A DNA stretch of 64,000 nucleotides from positions 2,170,001 through 2,234,000 of the forward strand of contig CP012388.1 of NCBI GenBank assembly GCA_001708385.1. The letters run 5' to 3'. This DNA is from Flavobacterium psychrophilum. GTDB lineage: Bacteria > Bacteroidota > Bacteroidia > Flavobacteriales > Flavobacteriaceae. The notes under the pieces are model-generated. The model did no database searches, had not been told where the DNA came from, and worked only from the letters and a program-made list of their open reading frames with translations. The translations under genes and the position numbers were made by a program. Positions 33,796 to 42,741 of this stretch are shown one piece after another; position 1 is the stretch's first letter; each line of letters begins with the position of its first letter.

Positions 33796-34386
33796 TTAAT
33801 ATTCTTTATGGTAGCCAATGCCAAAGCATAAGCCGATGCCAATATACGAGGTTTTTGAGACAGCACCTGATAATTTAAACCCAAAACTATTTCCAAAAGA
33901 TGTTTTGCCACCCACAGGTAGTACGCCATAAATACGGTAAGGTGCTTTTTCGCGCTTAAACCATTTAAAATTCACTTCAAACGGAAGCCCTATATTTCCA
34001 TCATGCTCATATCCCCTGCTATTGTCTGCCGACGCTACTTTGTGGTCTATATAGCCTGCACCAAGAGAAAAACTTAGCGCACTATTGTCGTAAATATATC
34101 GTTTGCCATATAATACAGCATATTCGTTGATCTCTTCATCAATCCTGAATAATTCATAAAATGGATACGGCGCCAGTATACCAATGTCATCTCCCGAGAC
34201 ATATTGATATCTAAGTGTAAACAGGTCATTCTTGTGCTGATAATGTAAGCCTACATTTAACATAGGCCCTTCTATTTTGCCAATAGCATAGCCTCCTGAA
34301 CCATCTAAAAAGAGTATGGGGTTTGTTTTTTCCTGCGCATGCGCTATTGCACACCATAACAGGGCGATAAGGTACATTTTTTTCAT
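33796..34386 (-). CDS. Predicted outer-membrane beta-barrel protein
   Basis: A 196-residue exported protein. The signal peptide is MKKMYLIALLWCAIAHAQ, followed by alternating polar/hydrophobic strands such as ILFLDGSGGYAIGKIEGPMLNVGLHYQHKNDLFTLRYQYVSG, ALSFSLGAGYIDHKV and FGFKLSGAVSKTSYIGIGLCFGIGYH. The repeated strand pattern with aromatic ends and a barrel-like C terminus suggests a small outer-membrane protein of the Bacteroidetes type. No specific family is recognised. It is the first gene of a three-gene operon with the S66 peptidase and yraN; the gap to the peptidase is 10 bp. Confidence 0.75.
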   Translation of the reverse strand: MKKMYLIALLWCAIAHAQEKTNPILFLDGSGGYAIGKIEGPMLNVGLHYQHKNDLFTLRYQYVSGDDIGILAPYPFYELFRIDEEINEYAVLYGKRYIYDNSALSFSLGAGYIDHKVASADNSRGYEHDGNIGLPFEVNFKWFKREKAPYRIYGVLPVGGKTSFGNSFGFKLSGAVSKTSYIGIGLCFGIGYHKEY

Positions 34387-34404
34387 AGCGGCTGGTTTTT
34401 TAAA

Positions 34405-34412
34405 CAAACATA
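34405..34412 (-). promoter_or_regulatory. -7 element of the barrel-S66-yraN operon
   Basis: TATGTTTG on the minus strand (CAAACATA as read), 18 bp before the ATG at 34386. Confidence 0.45.
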
Positions 34413-34578
34413 ATTAAAAAAAAGACACGCCGTTAAAAGAAGTAAAATAGTACAAATCAACCCATTTGTGCGTGCGTTAAACACCTAGTAAAACAAACTG
34501 TGGTTTGGCTGCACATAGTGTAAAATAAATTACTGTTACAGTGCAGGGAACGGCAAATTATTATAGCTAATAATTTCG

Positions 34579-34586
34579 TACTTTTG
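34579..34586 (+). promoter_or_regulatory. -7 element of metG
   Basis: TACTTTTG matches TAnnTTTG, 23 bp before the ATG. Confidence 0.5.
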
Positions 34587-34609
34587 CATTTCTAAATTTA
34601 CGATACACG

Positions 34610-36673
34610 ATGTTACAAGATCCAAAACGATATACTGTTACTGCGGCGCTGCCTTACACTAATGGCCCTATACATATAGGCCACCTTGCCGGTGTTTATG
34701 TACCTTCTGATATTTATTCCCGTTTCCTGAGACTTCAGGGTAAAGATGTGGCATTTATCTGCGGAAGCGACGAGCACGGTGTAGCCATATCTATGAAGGC
34801 TAAGAAAGAGGATATTACTCCACAGGAAGTGATAGACAAATACCACGCTATCATTAAGCAGTCGTTTGAAGATTTCGGAATTTCTTTTGACAACTACTCG
34901 CGTACTTCTGCAAAAATACACCACGATACAGCTTCCGAATTTTTTAAGAAACTGTATAATGAAGATAAATTTATTGAAGAGGTTACAGAGCAACTGTATG
35001 ACGAGAAGGCAGAGCAATTTCTTGCCGATCGTTTTGTAATTGGCACCTGCCCTAAATGTGGCAATGAAGAAGCGTATGGTGACCAGTGCGAAAGATGCGG
35101 ATCGTCTCTTAATGCGACCGACCTTATCAATCCAAAATCTACAATTACAGGTTCTAAACCGGTATTAAAATCAACAAAACACTGGTTCCTTCCGTTAGAC
35201 CGCTATGATGCATTTTTACGCGAATGGATACTGGAAGGCCATAAAAATGACTGGAAGCCTAATGTTTTCGGACAGGTAAAATCATGGCTGGACGACGGAC
35301 TTAAACCCCGTGCCGTAACCCGTGACCTTGACTGGGGTATTCCTGTTCCTGTAGCGGGAGCTGAAGGAAAAGTACTTTACGTATGGTTTGATGCGCCTAT
35401 CGGCTATATCTCATCCACTAAAGAATGGGCACTTCGTGAAGGTAAAGACTGGGAACCGTACTGGAAAAGTGACGATACCAAACTGGTTCACTTTATAGGT
35501 AAAGATAATATTGTTTTCCATTGCGTTATATTCCCTGCAATGCTTAAAGCAGAGGGATCTTACATACTGCCGGACAATGTTCCTGCAAACGAGTTTCTAA
35601 ACCTTGAAGGCAACAAGCTGTCTACATCTAAAAACTGGGCTGTCTGGTTGCATGAATACCTTGAAGATTTTCCTGGCAAACAGGATGTATTGCGTTATGC
35701 CTTAACATCTAACGCGCCGGAAACAAAAGACAACGACTTTACATGGAAAGATTTCCAGGCAAGAAACAATAATGAGCTGGTAGCTATCTTCGGTAACTTT
35801 ATTAACCGTGTGGTAGTGCTTACAAACAAATATTACGAAGGTGCTGTACCTCAACCCAATGCTTTTAGCGATGTAGATGAGGCTACACTTACCGAAATGC
35901 GTGCATACCCTGCGGTTATAGCATCTTCTGTAGAGCGTTACCGTTTTAGGGAAGCACTAACAGAACTTATGAACCTTGCCCGCCTTGGTAACAAATACCT
36001 AGCAGACGAAGAGCCGTGGAAGGTTATCAAAGAAGATGCTGCTAGGGTACAAACACAAATGTATGTAGCCCTGCAAATCGCTACTGCGCTATCTGTACTT
36101 TCTGAGCCATTCCTTCCGTTTACTGCTGCTAAGCTTAAAACCATGCTCGGAATAAGCGAGGGTACTTTATCATGGAATGACATTACACTTAAAGAAAACC
36201 TTCTTCCGGCAGGAAGCCAGATAGGCCAGGCCGAACTGCTTTTTGCTAAGATTGAAGACGAAGAGATACAAAAACAGGTAGAGCGCCTTGAGGCTACCAA
36301 AACTGCAAACATTGCAGAGAACAAAAAGGCAGAGCCGCAAAAAGACCTTATAACGTATGAGGACTTCTCGAAAATGGATATCCGTACCGGAACTATTATA
36401 GAGGCCGAGAAAATGCCAAAAGCAAACAAGCTTTTAGTATTAAAGGTAGATACAGGTATTGATGTGCGTACTATAGTTTCGGGTATTGCAGAAAGCTTTA
36501 CGCCCGAAGAAGTAGTTGGTAAACGCGTTACCGTACTGGTTAACCTTGCTCCCCGTAACCTTCGTGGTGTAGAGAGCCAGGGAATGATACTTATGACACA
36601 AAACGCCGAAGGAAAACTGGTATTTATTAATCCTAATACCGACGGTGTTGGTAATGGCGAAGTGATCAGCTAA
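34610..36673 (+). CDS. metG: Methionine-tRNA ligase
   Basis: A 687-residue class I aminoacyl-tRNA synthetase that charges tRNA-Met. The catalytic HIGH motif is IHIGHLAG near residue 22, the zinc-binding motif is [18 protein letters not shown], and the second ATP motif is KLSTS (KMSKS). The C-terminal domain (about 580-687) is the EMAPII/Trbp111-like tRNA-binding domain, with [31 protein letters not shown] and [10 protein letters not shown]. It has both the zinc insert and the C-terminal domain. It is transcribed alone, followed by a terminator. Confidence 0.97.
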   Translation: MLQDPKRYTVTAALPYTNGPIHIGHLAGVYVPSDIYSRFLRLQGKDVAFICGSDEHGVAISMKAKKEDITPQEVIDKYHAIIKQSFEDFGISFDNYSRTSAKIHHDTASEFFKKLYNEDKFIEEVTEQLYDEKAEQFLADRFVIGTCPKCGNEEAYGDQCERCGSSLNATDLINPKSTITGSKPVLKSTKHWFLPLDRYDAFLREWILEGHKNDWKPNVFGQVKSWLDDGLKPRAVTRDLDWGIPVPVAGAEGKVLYVWFDAPIGYISSTKEWALREGKDWEPYWKSDDTKLVHFIGKDNIVFHCVIFPAMLKAEGSYILPDNVPANEFLNLEGNKLSTSKNWAVWLHEYLEDFPGKQDVLRYALTSNAPETKDNDFTWKDFQARNNNELVAIFGNFINRVVVLTNKYYEGAVPQPNAFSDVDEATLTEMRAYPAVIASSVERYRFREALTELMNLARLGNKYLADEEPWKVIKEDAARVQTQMYVALQIATALSVLSEPFLPFTAAKLKTMLGISEGTLSWNDITLKENLLPAGSQIGQAELLFAKIEDEEIQKQVERLEATKTANIAENKKAEPQKDLITYEDFSKMDIRTGTIIEAEKMPKANKLLVLKVDTGIDVRTIVSGIAESFTPEEVVGKRVTVLVNLAPRNLRGVESQGMILMTQNAEGKLVFINPNTDGVGNGEVIS

Positions 36674-36698
36674 AAAAGTTAAAAGACTTATTTATACA

Positions 36699-36728
36699 AC
36701 AGCCGTACTTTTTAAGTACGGCTGTTTT
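36699..36728. terminator. Terminator between metG and the convergent regulator gene
   Basis: ACAGCCGTACTT pairs with AAGTACGGCTGT, followed by a long T run. Confidence 0.85.
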
Positions 36729-36732
36729 TTTA

Positions 36733-37575
36733 TTACTCCACTATTAGCTTATAGCCTTTACCATGAATATTTATTATCTGGATGGATGGTTCGTCTTTAA
36801 ACTTTTTACGCAGTTTAGATATAAACATATCCAGACTCCTGCCCACAATCACGCCTTCATCTTCCCAAACTTCTTTTTGCAGGCGTTCGCGGGTTACTTC
36901 TTTATTAATGTTTTGGGCGAAGATGGTTAGCACCCTGGCCTCTTTTGCTGTAAGGGGTATATTTTCCCCTCTTACAGTAAGCTTCTGAAGCGAAGGATAA
37001 TAGTTCACCTCACCAATTTTTAAATAATCATCTGCCTTATCACTATTTTTAGTATTCACAGAAGTATACTTCTTTTTATTGTAAAATTGCCAGCCTACTA
37101 CTAAAAATAGCGGCAACATACCTGCCGACAGCCATGCAATATTTGATTGATGTGTAAAACTTATGGTTATGTAGTACCTTGCTTTAGGTAACGAGCGTGC
37201 CAAACAAGGAGGGCTTTCACCATTTTCCAAAGGCATACTATACGCATAGTGTATATTATCTTTGTAGTCGCGCACGTTTACAATATAACTTTCAGGAAGC
37301 AGCCCCAGTTTTTCTTCCGCCTTAAGTATGTTTACAAGTGTATCGGGGTTAAGTGTAAACGGCTTTTCAAAATGTATCTCAAATGTATTATCTGAAACTT
37401 TTTTTACAGGAAGCACTCTCGATGTGCTATCTCTGCCTACTAATAACAACTTATGCCCTATCCTTCTAAAGGAAACTGTTTGCTGTTGTTCGGGAACTGT
37501 AAAAGCATCGGAAGCCATATAAACAAATATTGAAACCGTTACTGAAAAAAGAAGTATTGAGAAATATCTAAGCAT
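36733..37575 (-). CDS. Membrane-tethered winged-helix transcriptional regulator
   Basis: A 280-residue membrane protein. The N terminus has a signal-like segment (MLRYFSILLFSVTVSIFVYM), a periplasmic region of about 120 residues, and one transmembrane helix (IAWLSAGMLPLFLVVGWQFY). A cytoplasmic OmpR/PhoB-type winged helix follows, with LTVRGENIPLTAKEARVLTIFAQNINKEVTRERLQKEVWEDEGVIVGRSLDMFISKLRKKF and IINIHGKGYKLI. The sensory part lies outside the cell and the DNA-binding part inside, as in ToxR or CadC, so signal transfer is direct across the membrane. The ATG at 37575 is preferred over an upstream TTG. Confidence 0.85.
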   Translation of the reverse strand: MLRYFSILLFSVTVSIFVYMASDAFTVPEQQQTVSFRRIGHKLLLVGRDSTSRVLPVKKVSDNTFEIHFEKPFTLNPDTLVNILKAEEKLGLLPESYIVNVRDYKDNIHYAYSMPLENGESPPCLARSLPKARYYITISFTHQSNIAWLSAGMLPLFLVVGWQFYNKKKYTSVNTKNSDKADDYLKIGEVNYYPSLQKLTVRGENIPLTAKEARVLTIFAQNINKEVTRERLQKEVWEDEGVIVGRSLDMFISKLRKKFKDEPSIQIINIHGKGYKLIVE

Positions 37576-37681
37576 GTTCAAAAATAGCAATTTGAATCAC
37601 TTCATAGTATTCAAAATACAGATTTTACAATTGTTTACATTCGTTTTACAAGCTTTTACGCGCGCTGCAAAATGTGATATT

Positions 37682-37689
37682 TAGTTTTG
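37682..37689 (+). promoter_or_regulatory. -7 element of the DoxX gene
   Basis: TAGTTTTG, 21 bp before the ATG at 37711. Confidence 0.45.
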
Positions 37690-37710
37690 CCTCATAATCT
37701 TAAATAAAAT

Positions 37711-38139
37711 ATGAAAGCAAAAATTTTCACCGCGACGCCTGCATGGCAAAATGGTATCGTTCTTATAAGGGTAGCGACAGGAATACTAATAATTATGTTC
37801 GGAAAAGAAATATTCGACGAAAAGCTAATGTTTGATTATGCAAAATTCCTGAAAGAGGGTCAATTTCCTGCACCATTATTTAGTGCTTATCTCGCTAAAA
37901 TTATTGAATTGGGAGGAGGAATACTTTTAACACTTGGACTATTTACAAGGCTTATTGTGGTTCCGCTTATGATAACTATGGGGGTAATTATCTGGTATAT
38001 GTCTGATGGAAACTTTTTTAACGGCGGAACAGCATCTAATTTCTTTTTACTTTTCCTGTTTTTCTTCTTTACCGGGCCAGGCACATATAGTCTTGACCAT
38101 TTATTCTTCGATAGTAAAAAGCAAAATCAGGCAGTATAA
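37711..38139 (+). CDS. DoxX family membrane protein
   Basis: A 142-residue protein with four membrane segments. The pattern NGIVLIRVATGILIIMFGKEIF, then YLAKIIELGGGILLTLGLFTRLIVVPLMITMGVIIWYM, then SNFFLLFLFFFFTGPGTYSLDHLFF matches DoxX proteins, with Glu-Leu-Gly-Gly-Gly and the C-terminal GPGTYSLD conserved. DoxX proteins are involved in quinone or thiol-linked electron transfer and oxidative stress resistance, but their exact role is not known here. Monocistronic. Confidence 0.88.
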   Translation: MKAKIFTATPAWQNGIVLIRVATGILIIMFGKEIFDEKLMFDYAKFLKEGQFPAPLFSAYLAKIIELGGGILLTLGLFTRLIVVPLMITMGVIIWYMSDGNFFNGGTASNFFLLFLFFFFTGPGTYSLDHLFFDSKKQNQAV

Positions 38140-38164
38140 AAAAGGCTCCCATTGGGAGCCTTTC
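38138..38164. terminator. Terminator between DoxX and the convergent nitroreductase
   Basis: AAAGGCTCCC-att-GGGAGCCTTT, perfect stem with an A run on one side and T run on the other, so it can act in both directions. Confidence 0.85.
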
Positions 38165-38166
38165 GT

Positions 38167-38796
38167 TTAATCTATTTCTTTTATAAGAATGCTTTGGGCT
38201 TTTCTGGCTTTGGGCATATCAATCAGCCAGTCTTTTTCGGCATCACGGTAGCCTAATGGCAATAATATTATGCTTCGCAACCCTTTTTCGCGAAGCCCTA
38301 ATAAAGCGTCCAAGGCATCAGGATCAAAACCTTCTATCGGTGTAGTGTCTACTTTCTCGGTGGCAGCAGCGGCAATAGCAAAACCAAAGGCAATATATGC
38401 CTGGCGTGCGGCATGCTGATAATTCAATTCGGCATCGCGGCCAATATAGGTGTTAAGCAAAAACTTACGGTACTCATCCCAACGTTCGCTAAAACCACGT
38501 ACAGCATACATGCTCTCAAAAGCTTCATTAATACGCTCTGTAGTATAATCATCCCATGCAGTGAAAACCAACAAGTGAGAACAGTCTTTTATAACCGACT
38601 GGTTATTGCTTATAGGGAAAATCTTTTCCTTAAGCTCATCTGTTTTAACTATCAGAACCTCAAAAGGCTGAAGTCCGCTTGATGTTGGAGCCAGGTTAAT
38701 GGCTTCAAGTATTGTTTCTATTTTGGTATCATCAACGGTAGTGCCGTTCATGGCTTTGGTGGCATAACGCCAGTTTAAATGTTCTAAAAATTCCAT
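38167..38796 (-). CDS. NAD(P)H-dependent nitroreductase family oxidoreductase
   Basis: A 209-residue FMN enzyme of the NfsB-like nitroreductase family. The N terminus MEFLEHLNWRYATKAMNG has the flavin-binding RYATK motif, EAINLAPTSSGLQPFEVLIV is the second conserved block, and LLPLGYRDAEKDWL near the end is the C-terminal flavin-binding motif (GYRD). It reduces nitro compounds or quinones with NAD(P)H. The length is normal and the gene stands alone. Confidence 0.92.
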   Translation of the reverse strand: MEFLEHLNWRYATKAMNGTTVDDTKIETILEAINLAPTSSGLQPFEVLIVKTDELKEKIFPISNNQSVIKDCSHLLVFTAWDDYTTERINEAFESMYAVRGFSERWDEYRKFLLNTYIGRDAELNYQHAARQAYIAFGFAIAAAATEKVDTTPIEGFDPDALDALLGLREKGLRSIILLPLGYRDAEKDWLIDMPKARKAQSILIKEID

Positions 38797-38953
38797 AATT
38801 CTAATTATTAAATACTATAGCCTGAGGACTACTGCCTCAACTTTACCGTGTCAGGCAGCAGTTTGCTAGATACACGGCAAAAATACGGCTATATACTTTT
38901 TAGTAGCTTATAAATATTCGTTAACTTTATAAGGATAACCACAAACAATAAGT

Positions 38954-39271
38954 ATGGACACCAATACAAAACGCTTCTTAACTTTCATTGCCTTACTGTC
39001 GCTGCTGTTTATATTAGGCGATATTTTTGTATGGATAAACCTAACTAACCAATACACGAATCCGGCAACGTTAAGTAAAAGGTATCTTGAACAGTATCCA
39101 TCGGCAGTGCGAAATGCTCAGGGTTTGGGTATATTGCCATTAATCCTGCTTGTATTTGCTTCTTTGGTATTTATACGATCGGTAAAAACCAACTTTTTTA
39201 AAGTAGTGGCCGCAACTATTGCAACAGTGCTGGCACTGGTTATCATCTGGAAGATGTACTATTTAATGTAA
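38954..39271 (+). CDS. Small integral membrane protein, unknown
   Basis: A 105-residue protein with three hydrophobic segments: RFLTFIALLSLLFILGDIFVWINL, LGILPLILLVFASLVFI and FFKVVAATIATVLALVIIWKMYYL. The first segment ends in a polar loop with TNQYTNPATLSKRYLEQYPSAVRNA. I recognise no family. It lies between the nitroreductase and the histone-deacetylase-like gene and seems to be transcribed alone. Confidence 0.7.
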   Translation: MDTNTKRFLTFIALLSLLFILGDIFVWINLTNQYTNPATLSKRYLEQYPSAVRNAQGLGILPLILLVFASLVFIRSVKTNFFKVVAATIATVLALVIIWKMYYLM

Positions 39272-39302
39272 ATGCTAATTATTATATTAGCTGCTATGAA
39301 AT

Positions 39303-39310
39303 TATCTTTG
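39303..39310 (+). promoter_or_regulatory. -7 element of the histone-deacetylase-like gene
   Basis: TATCTTTG, 32 bp before the ATG at 39343. Confidence 0.45.
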
Positions 39311-39342
39311 CTGCCTACTCCTAAATTTTATTTAGTCCGCTA

Positions 39343-40242
39343 ATGCTCCCAATAGCATATCATCCCATATACAAACACCCATTACCGGAAGGCCATCGCT
39401 TCCCAATGATTAAGTACGAACTGCTGCCCCAGCAATTATTGTACGAGGGAACGGCAGTACCCACCGACTTTCACGAACCCGGCATGCCCGATATGCAAAA
39501 CATACTGGCAGTACACGACAAAACCTATGTTGATGAACTTATCAGCCTTACGCTGGATCCAAGGGCAGTTCGAAAAATTGGCTTCCCACTTTCGGCAGAG
39601 CTGGTAGAGCGCGAACTGCGTATTGCACAAGGCACAATCTGGGGCGTGCATCAGGCTATGCAACATGGCATTGCTTTCAACATAGCCGGAGGTACGCATC
39701 ACGCCTATAGTAACCGCGGTGAAGCTTTCTGCCTGCTGAACGACCAGGCGATTGCCGCACAGTATCTCATCAACAACAAATTGGCAAAAAAGGTATTGAT
39801 AGTAGATTTAGACGTGCATCAGGGTAATGGTACTGCCGAAATATTTACAGGTAATAATAATGTATTTACCTTCTCTATGCACGGCAAAAGCAATTATCCA
39901 TTTAAGAAGGAAGTATCCGATCTTGATATTGCCCTACCCGATACTACCGGAGATGCCGAGTACCTGTCTATTCTTAAAGAAACACTCCAAAAACTAATTG
40001 ACCGGCAAAAGCCCGATTTCATCTTTTACCTGAGTGGCGTTGATATACTCGATTCTGATAAGCTTGGCAAACTGGGCTGTTCGCTTAATGGCTGTAAACA
40101 ACGCGATGAATTTGTCTTGTCATTAGCTCGCAAGCTGGAGATCCCGGTTCAATGCAGTATGGGTGGCGGCTACAGCCCAGATATTAAGGTTATCATCGAA
40201 GCACATGCCAACACATACAGAATTGCAAGGGGGTTGTATTAA
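39343..40242 (+). CDS. Histone deacetylase family protein (class II-like amidohydrolase)
   Basis: A 299-residue zinc deacetylase of the HDAC/AcuC superfamily. Zinc ligands and catalytic residues are visible in FNIAGGTHHAYSNRGEAFCLLND (two adjacent His), VDLDVHQGNGTAEIF (Asp and His) and LSGVDILDSDKLGKLGCSL (Asp). It removes acyl groups from lysines or polyamine-like amines in the cytoplasm; the substrate in bacteria is not fixed. The N terminus MLPIAYHPIYKHPLPEGHRFPM is conserved in Bacteroidetes members. It stands alone, with a -7 element upstream. Confidence 0.9.
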   Translation: MLPIAYHPIYKHPLPEGHRFPMIKYELLPQQLLYEGTAVPTDFHEPGMPDMQNILAVHDKTYVDELISLTLDPRAVRKIGFPLSAELVERELRIAQGTIWGVHQAMQHGIAFNIAGGTHHAYSNRGEAFCLLNDQAIAAQYLINNKLAKKVLIVDLDVHQGNGTAEIFTGNNNVFTFSMHGKSNYPFKKEVSDLDIALPDTTGDAEYLSILKETLQKLIDRQKPDFIFYLSGVDILDSDKLGKLGCSLNGCKQRDEFVLSLARKLEIPVQCSMGGGYSPDIKVIIEAHANTYRIARGLY

Positions 40243-40310
40243 AGGTTTTCTTTTGTCTTGAAACAAAATTTAAAGGCTTTCAATTTTTTATGCTAAGAAT
40301 CAATCAACGT

Positions 40311-40348
40311 AAAAAAGCCCTCTCCGCCGGGAAAGCGGAAAAGGGCTA
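40311..40348 (-). terminator. Terminator of the ssb paralogue
   Basis: On the minus strand AGCCCTTTTCCGC...GCGGAGAGGGCT is followed by a T run, about 20 bp after the ssb stop. Confidence 0.7.
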
Positions 40349-40367
40349 AAACCTCCTTACACCGGTT

Positions 40368-40700
40368 TTATTTACCTAAAAGCAGCACGTCACTAACAAC
40401 AACTTCTGTAATGTAGCGCTTGTCTCCATTTTTGTCGTCGTAGCTGCGATGCGTCAGCTTGCCTTCTATGGCCAGCTCTTTACCCTTGGTTACATACTTT
40501 TCAATAATTTCGGCAGTTTTACCCCATGCGGTCACAGTGTGCCATTGGGTATCGGTTACGCGCTCGCCTTTGTCGTTTGTGTAGCTTTCATTGGTTGCCA
40601 AAACTAAACGGGCAAGTTTTTTACCGGCTTCAAATATTTTTATTTCAGGGTCGGCTCCTGCGTTTCCTATCAGCTGTACTTTGTTTTTTAATGCGTTCAT
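40368..40700 (-). CDS. ssb: Single-stranded DNA-binding protein, short paralogue without the acidic tip
   Basis: A 110-residue OB-fold protein. NALKNKVQLIGNAGADPEIKIF, then DTQWHTVTAWGKTAEIIEKYVTKGKELAIEGKLTHRSYDDKNGDKRYITEVVVSDVLLL match SSB, including Trp residues that stack on bases. It ends at the OB fold (LLLGK) and lacks the flexible linker and the acidic C-terminal tip (DDDIPF-like) that recruits repair and replication partners. It is therefore probably a secondary paralogue rather than the essential SSB. The promoter region to the divergent GNAT-nitrilase gene carries repeated CGTTTACAAACGGAA sites. Confidence 0.9.
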   Translation of the reverse strand: MNALKNKVQLIGNAGADPEIKIFEAGKKLARLVLATNESYTNDKGERVTDTQWHTVTAWGKTAEIIEKYVTKGKELAIEGKLTHRSYDDKNGDKRYITEVVVSDVLLLGK

Positions 40701-40845
40701 GGCGTGTAGATTTAATGTTGTTATCGTTATATACTTTTCAAGCTGCTGCCGAATTACTATTGAAATTCAACATTGCAAAGTTGCGCCGGTTGCTATGATT
40801 TATCCGGTTAATAACTATTTATGGTCGGTTGTATTTATTTGTAAG

Positions 40846-40860
40846 CGTTTACAAACGGAA
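40846..40860. promoter_or_regulatory. CGTTTACAAACGGAA site 1 in the ssb/GNAT-nitrilase gap
   Basis: CGTTTACAAACG is nearly palindromic and recurs at 40974-40988 with the same flank GGAA. The pair lies in a 325-bp gap between divergent genes and could be a transcription-factor operator. Apart from these sites I see no other structure in the gap. Confidence 0.5.
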
Positions 40861-40973
40861 ATTGCATCTGATAATCAAAAAATAACATAATTCTCTTTTA
40901 GAGTAGAAAAACATAAATTTTTCAGCTTTTCATATTGCATTCCAATCTTAACAACACCTTAACCCGTTGCAAA

Positions 40974-40988
40974 CGTTTACAAACGGAA
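40974..40988. promoter_or_regulatory. CGTTTACAAACGGAA site 2
   Basis: An identical 15-mer to 40846-40860, 128 bp downstream of the first copy, and 37 bp before the ATG of the GNAT-nitrilase gene. Confidence 0.5.
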
Positions 40989-41025
40989 TTGTTTTTGTAT
41001 ATTTATAAAAAAGACAATCAGATTT

Positions 41026-42735
41026 ATGCAGGCAGAGATAAACAAAGTAGAGTTACGAAATTTAAGAATAGAAGATTATAAAGAACTGCGCGTTTCTATG
41101 CAGCATGCCTATAAGGATGTTGACCTTGATATGGACGAACCTTACTGGGCAGAGAAAGACATTCAGAGGCTTTTAAATATATTCCCCGAAGGTCAGCTTG
41201 TAGTGCTGGTAGATGACAAGGTGGTGGGCTCTGCCCTGTCGCTTATTGTAGACCATAAAAAGGCAACTACCAATCACACCTACGAGAAAATTACAGGAAA
41301 CTATAGTTTTGACACCCACGATTACGATGGCGAAGTACTTTATGGTATAGACGTGTTTATCGATCCGGAATACAGGGGTCTACGCTTAGGCCGTCGTTTG
41401 TACGAAGCCCGTAAAGAACTTTGCGAACAGCTTAACCTGCGCTCTATAATTTTTGCAGGAAGGATGCCCGGCTTTGACGAACATGCCGACGACCTTACCC
41501 CAAAAGAATATATAGAAAAAGTACGCCTTAAAGAAATACACGACCCGGTACTGGCTTTTCAGCTGAGTAACGACTTTCACGTTATACGCGTTATGCGCAA
41601 TTATCTGGAAGGCGATAAAAACTCGCAGGATTATGCGGTACTAATGGAGTGGAACAATATTTACTACGACAAAAGCCCGGTACTTATTAACACCCGTAAA
41701 AGCATTATACGTCTGGGATTAGTGCAATGGCAGATGCGTCCGCTTGCTAATGTGGAAGCACTATTTGAACAAGCTGAGTTTTTTATTGATGCTGTTTCGG
41801 GTTATGGTAGCGACTTTGCGCTTTTCCCGGAACTATTTATCGCTCCGCTAATGGCCGATTTTAACCACCTTAACGAAGCCGATGCCATTAGGGAAATTGC
41901 ACGCTATAGCGAACCTATACGTAAGCGTTTTCAGGAAATGGCCATATCCTACAATATAAATATTATTACAGGCAGTATGCCAATGGTAGACGATGGCAAC
42001 CTGTACAACGTTGGCTTTTTGTGCAAACGCGATGGTACATCAGAAATGTATACTAAAATTCACATTACTCCCAACGAGGTTAACTACTGGGGCATGGTAG
42101 GTGGTAACGAAATTCGTACATTTGACACCGATTGTGGAAAGATCGGTATCATGATATGCTACGATGTGGAGTTCCCTGAATTGTCGCGCCTTATGGCAGA
42201 TGAAGGCATGGAGATTTTATTTGTACCTTTCTTAACAGATACTCAAAATGGTTATACCCGTGTTAGGCATTGTGCACAGGCTCGGGCTATAGAGAACGAG
42301 TGTTATGTGGCGATTGCGGGTTGTATTGGCAATCTACCGGGGGTTAACAACATGGATATTCAGTATGCGCAAACGGCAGTGTTTACGCCATCTGATTTTT
42401 CATTTCCAAGTAATGGTATTAAGGCAGAAGCTACGCCAAATACAGAGATGACCATTATTGTAGACGTAGATCTGGATTTACTTAAGGAACTACATGAATT
42501 TGGAAGTGTGCGTATATTAAAAGACCGCCGCCTTGACCTGTATAAATTAAAAGCCACAGCTAAATCTGAAACACCTGCAGACCCCAAAATTGAAGAAAAG
42601 GAAATTACAGCTACAGCAAAAGCACCACGAACAACGCTAAAAGCAAGTGCTGCAAAGCCACCAAAAATATCGGGTGCAAGCCCTGCAGCAGCTAAACCTG
42701 CTGCTAAAACCAGTACAAGAACTAAAAAGAGTTAG
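41026..42735 (+). CDS. Bifunctional GNAT N-acetyltransferase / nitrilase-family hydrolase fusion
   Basis: A 569-residue fusion. Residues about 1-215 are a GNAT domain: IFPEGQLVVLVDDKVVGSAL and YGIDVFIDPEYRGLRLGRRLYEARKELCEQL (the acetyl-CoA-binding RGxGxG-like loop). Residues about 225-510 are a carbon-nitrogen hydrolase with the Glu-Lys-Cys triad: FALFPELFIAP, YTKIHITPNE and IMICYDVEFPE. The last 60 residues are rich in Ala, Lys and Thr, so a long cationic, unstructured tail follows the enzyme. The pair of domains is a known architecture; substrates are unknown. The cytoplasm is likely. The two repeated CGTTTACAAACGGAA sites lie upstream. Confidence 0.92.
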   Translation: MQAEINKVELRNLRIEDYKELRVSMQHAYKDVDLDMDEPYWAEKDIQRLLNIFPEGQLVVLVDDKVVGSALSLIVDHKKATTNHTYEKITGNYSFDTHDYDGEVLYGIDVFIDPEYRGLRLGRRLYEARKELCEQLNLRSIIFAGRMPGFDEHADDLTPKEYIEKVRLKEIHDPVLAFQLSNDFHVIRVMRNYLEGDKNSQDYAVLMEWNNIYYDKSPVLINTRKSIIRLGLVQWQMRPLANVEALFEQAEFFIDAVSGYGSDFALFPELFIAPLMADFNHLNEADAIREIARYSEPIRKRFQEMAISYNINIITGSMPMVDDGNLYNVGFLCKRDGTSEMYTKIHITPNEVNYWGMVGGNEIRTFDTDCGKIGIMICYDVEFPELSRLMADEGMEILFVPFLTDTQNGYTRVRHCAQARAIENECYVAIAGCIGNLPGVNNMDIQYAQTAVFTPSDFSFPSNGIKAEATPNTEMTIIVDVDLDLLKELHEFGSVRILKDRRLDLYKLKATAKSETPADPKIEEKEITATAKAPRTTLKASAAKPPKISGASPAAAKPAAKTSTRTKKS

Positions 42736-42741
42736 TAAGTT

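Noticed and set aside
32832..33929. Longer S66 peptidase start at 33929
   Set aside because: It would overlap most of the end of the barrel-protein gene; the ATG at 33785 gives a clean signal peptide.
37579..37586. TATTTTTG on the minus strand next to the tethered regulator
   Set aside because: It is only 3 bp from the ATG at 37575, so it cannot be a normal promoter for it; probably chance in AT-rich DNA.
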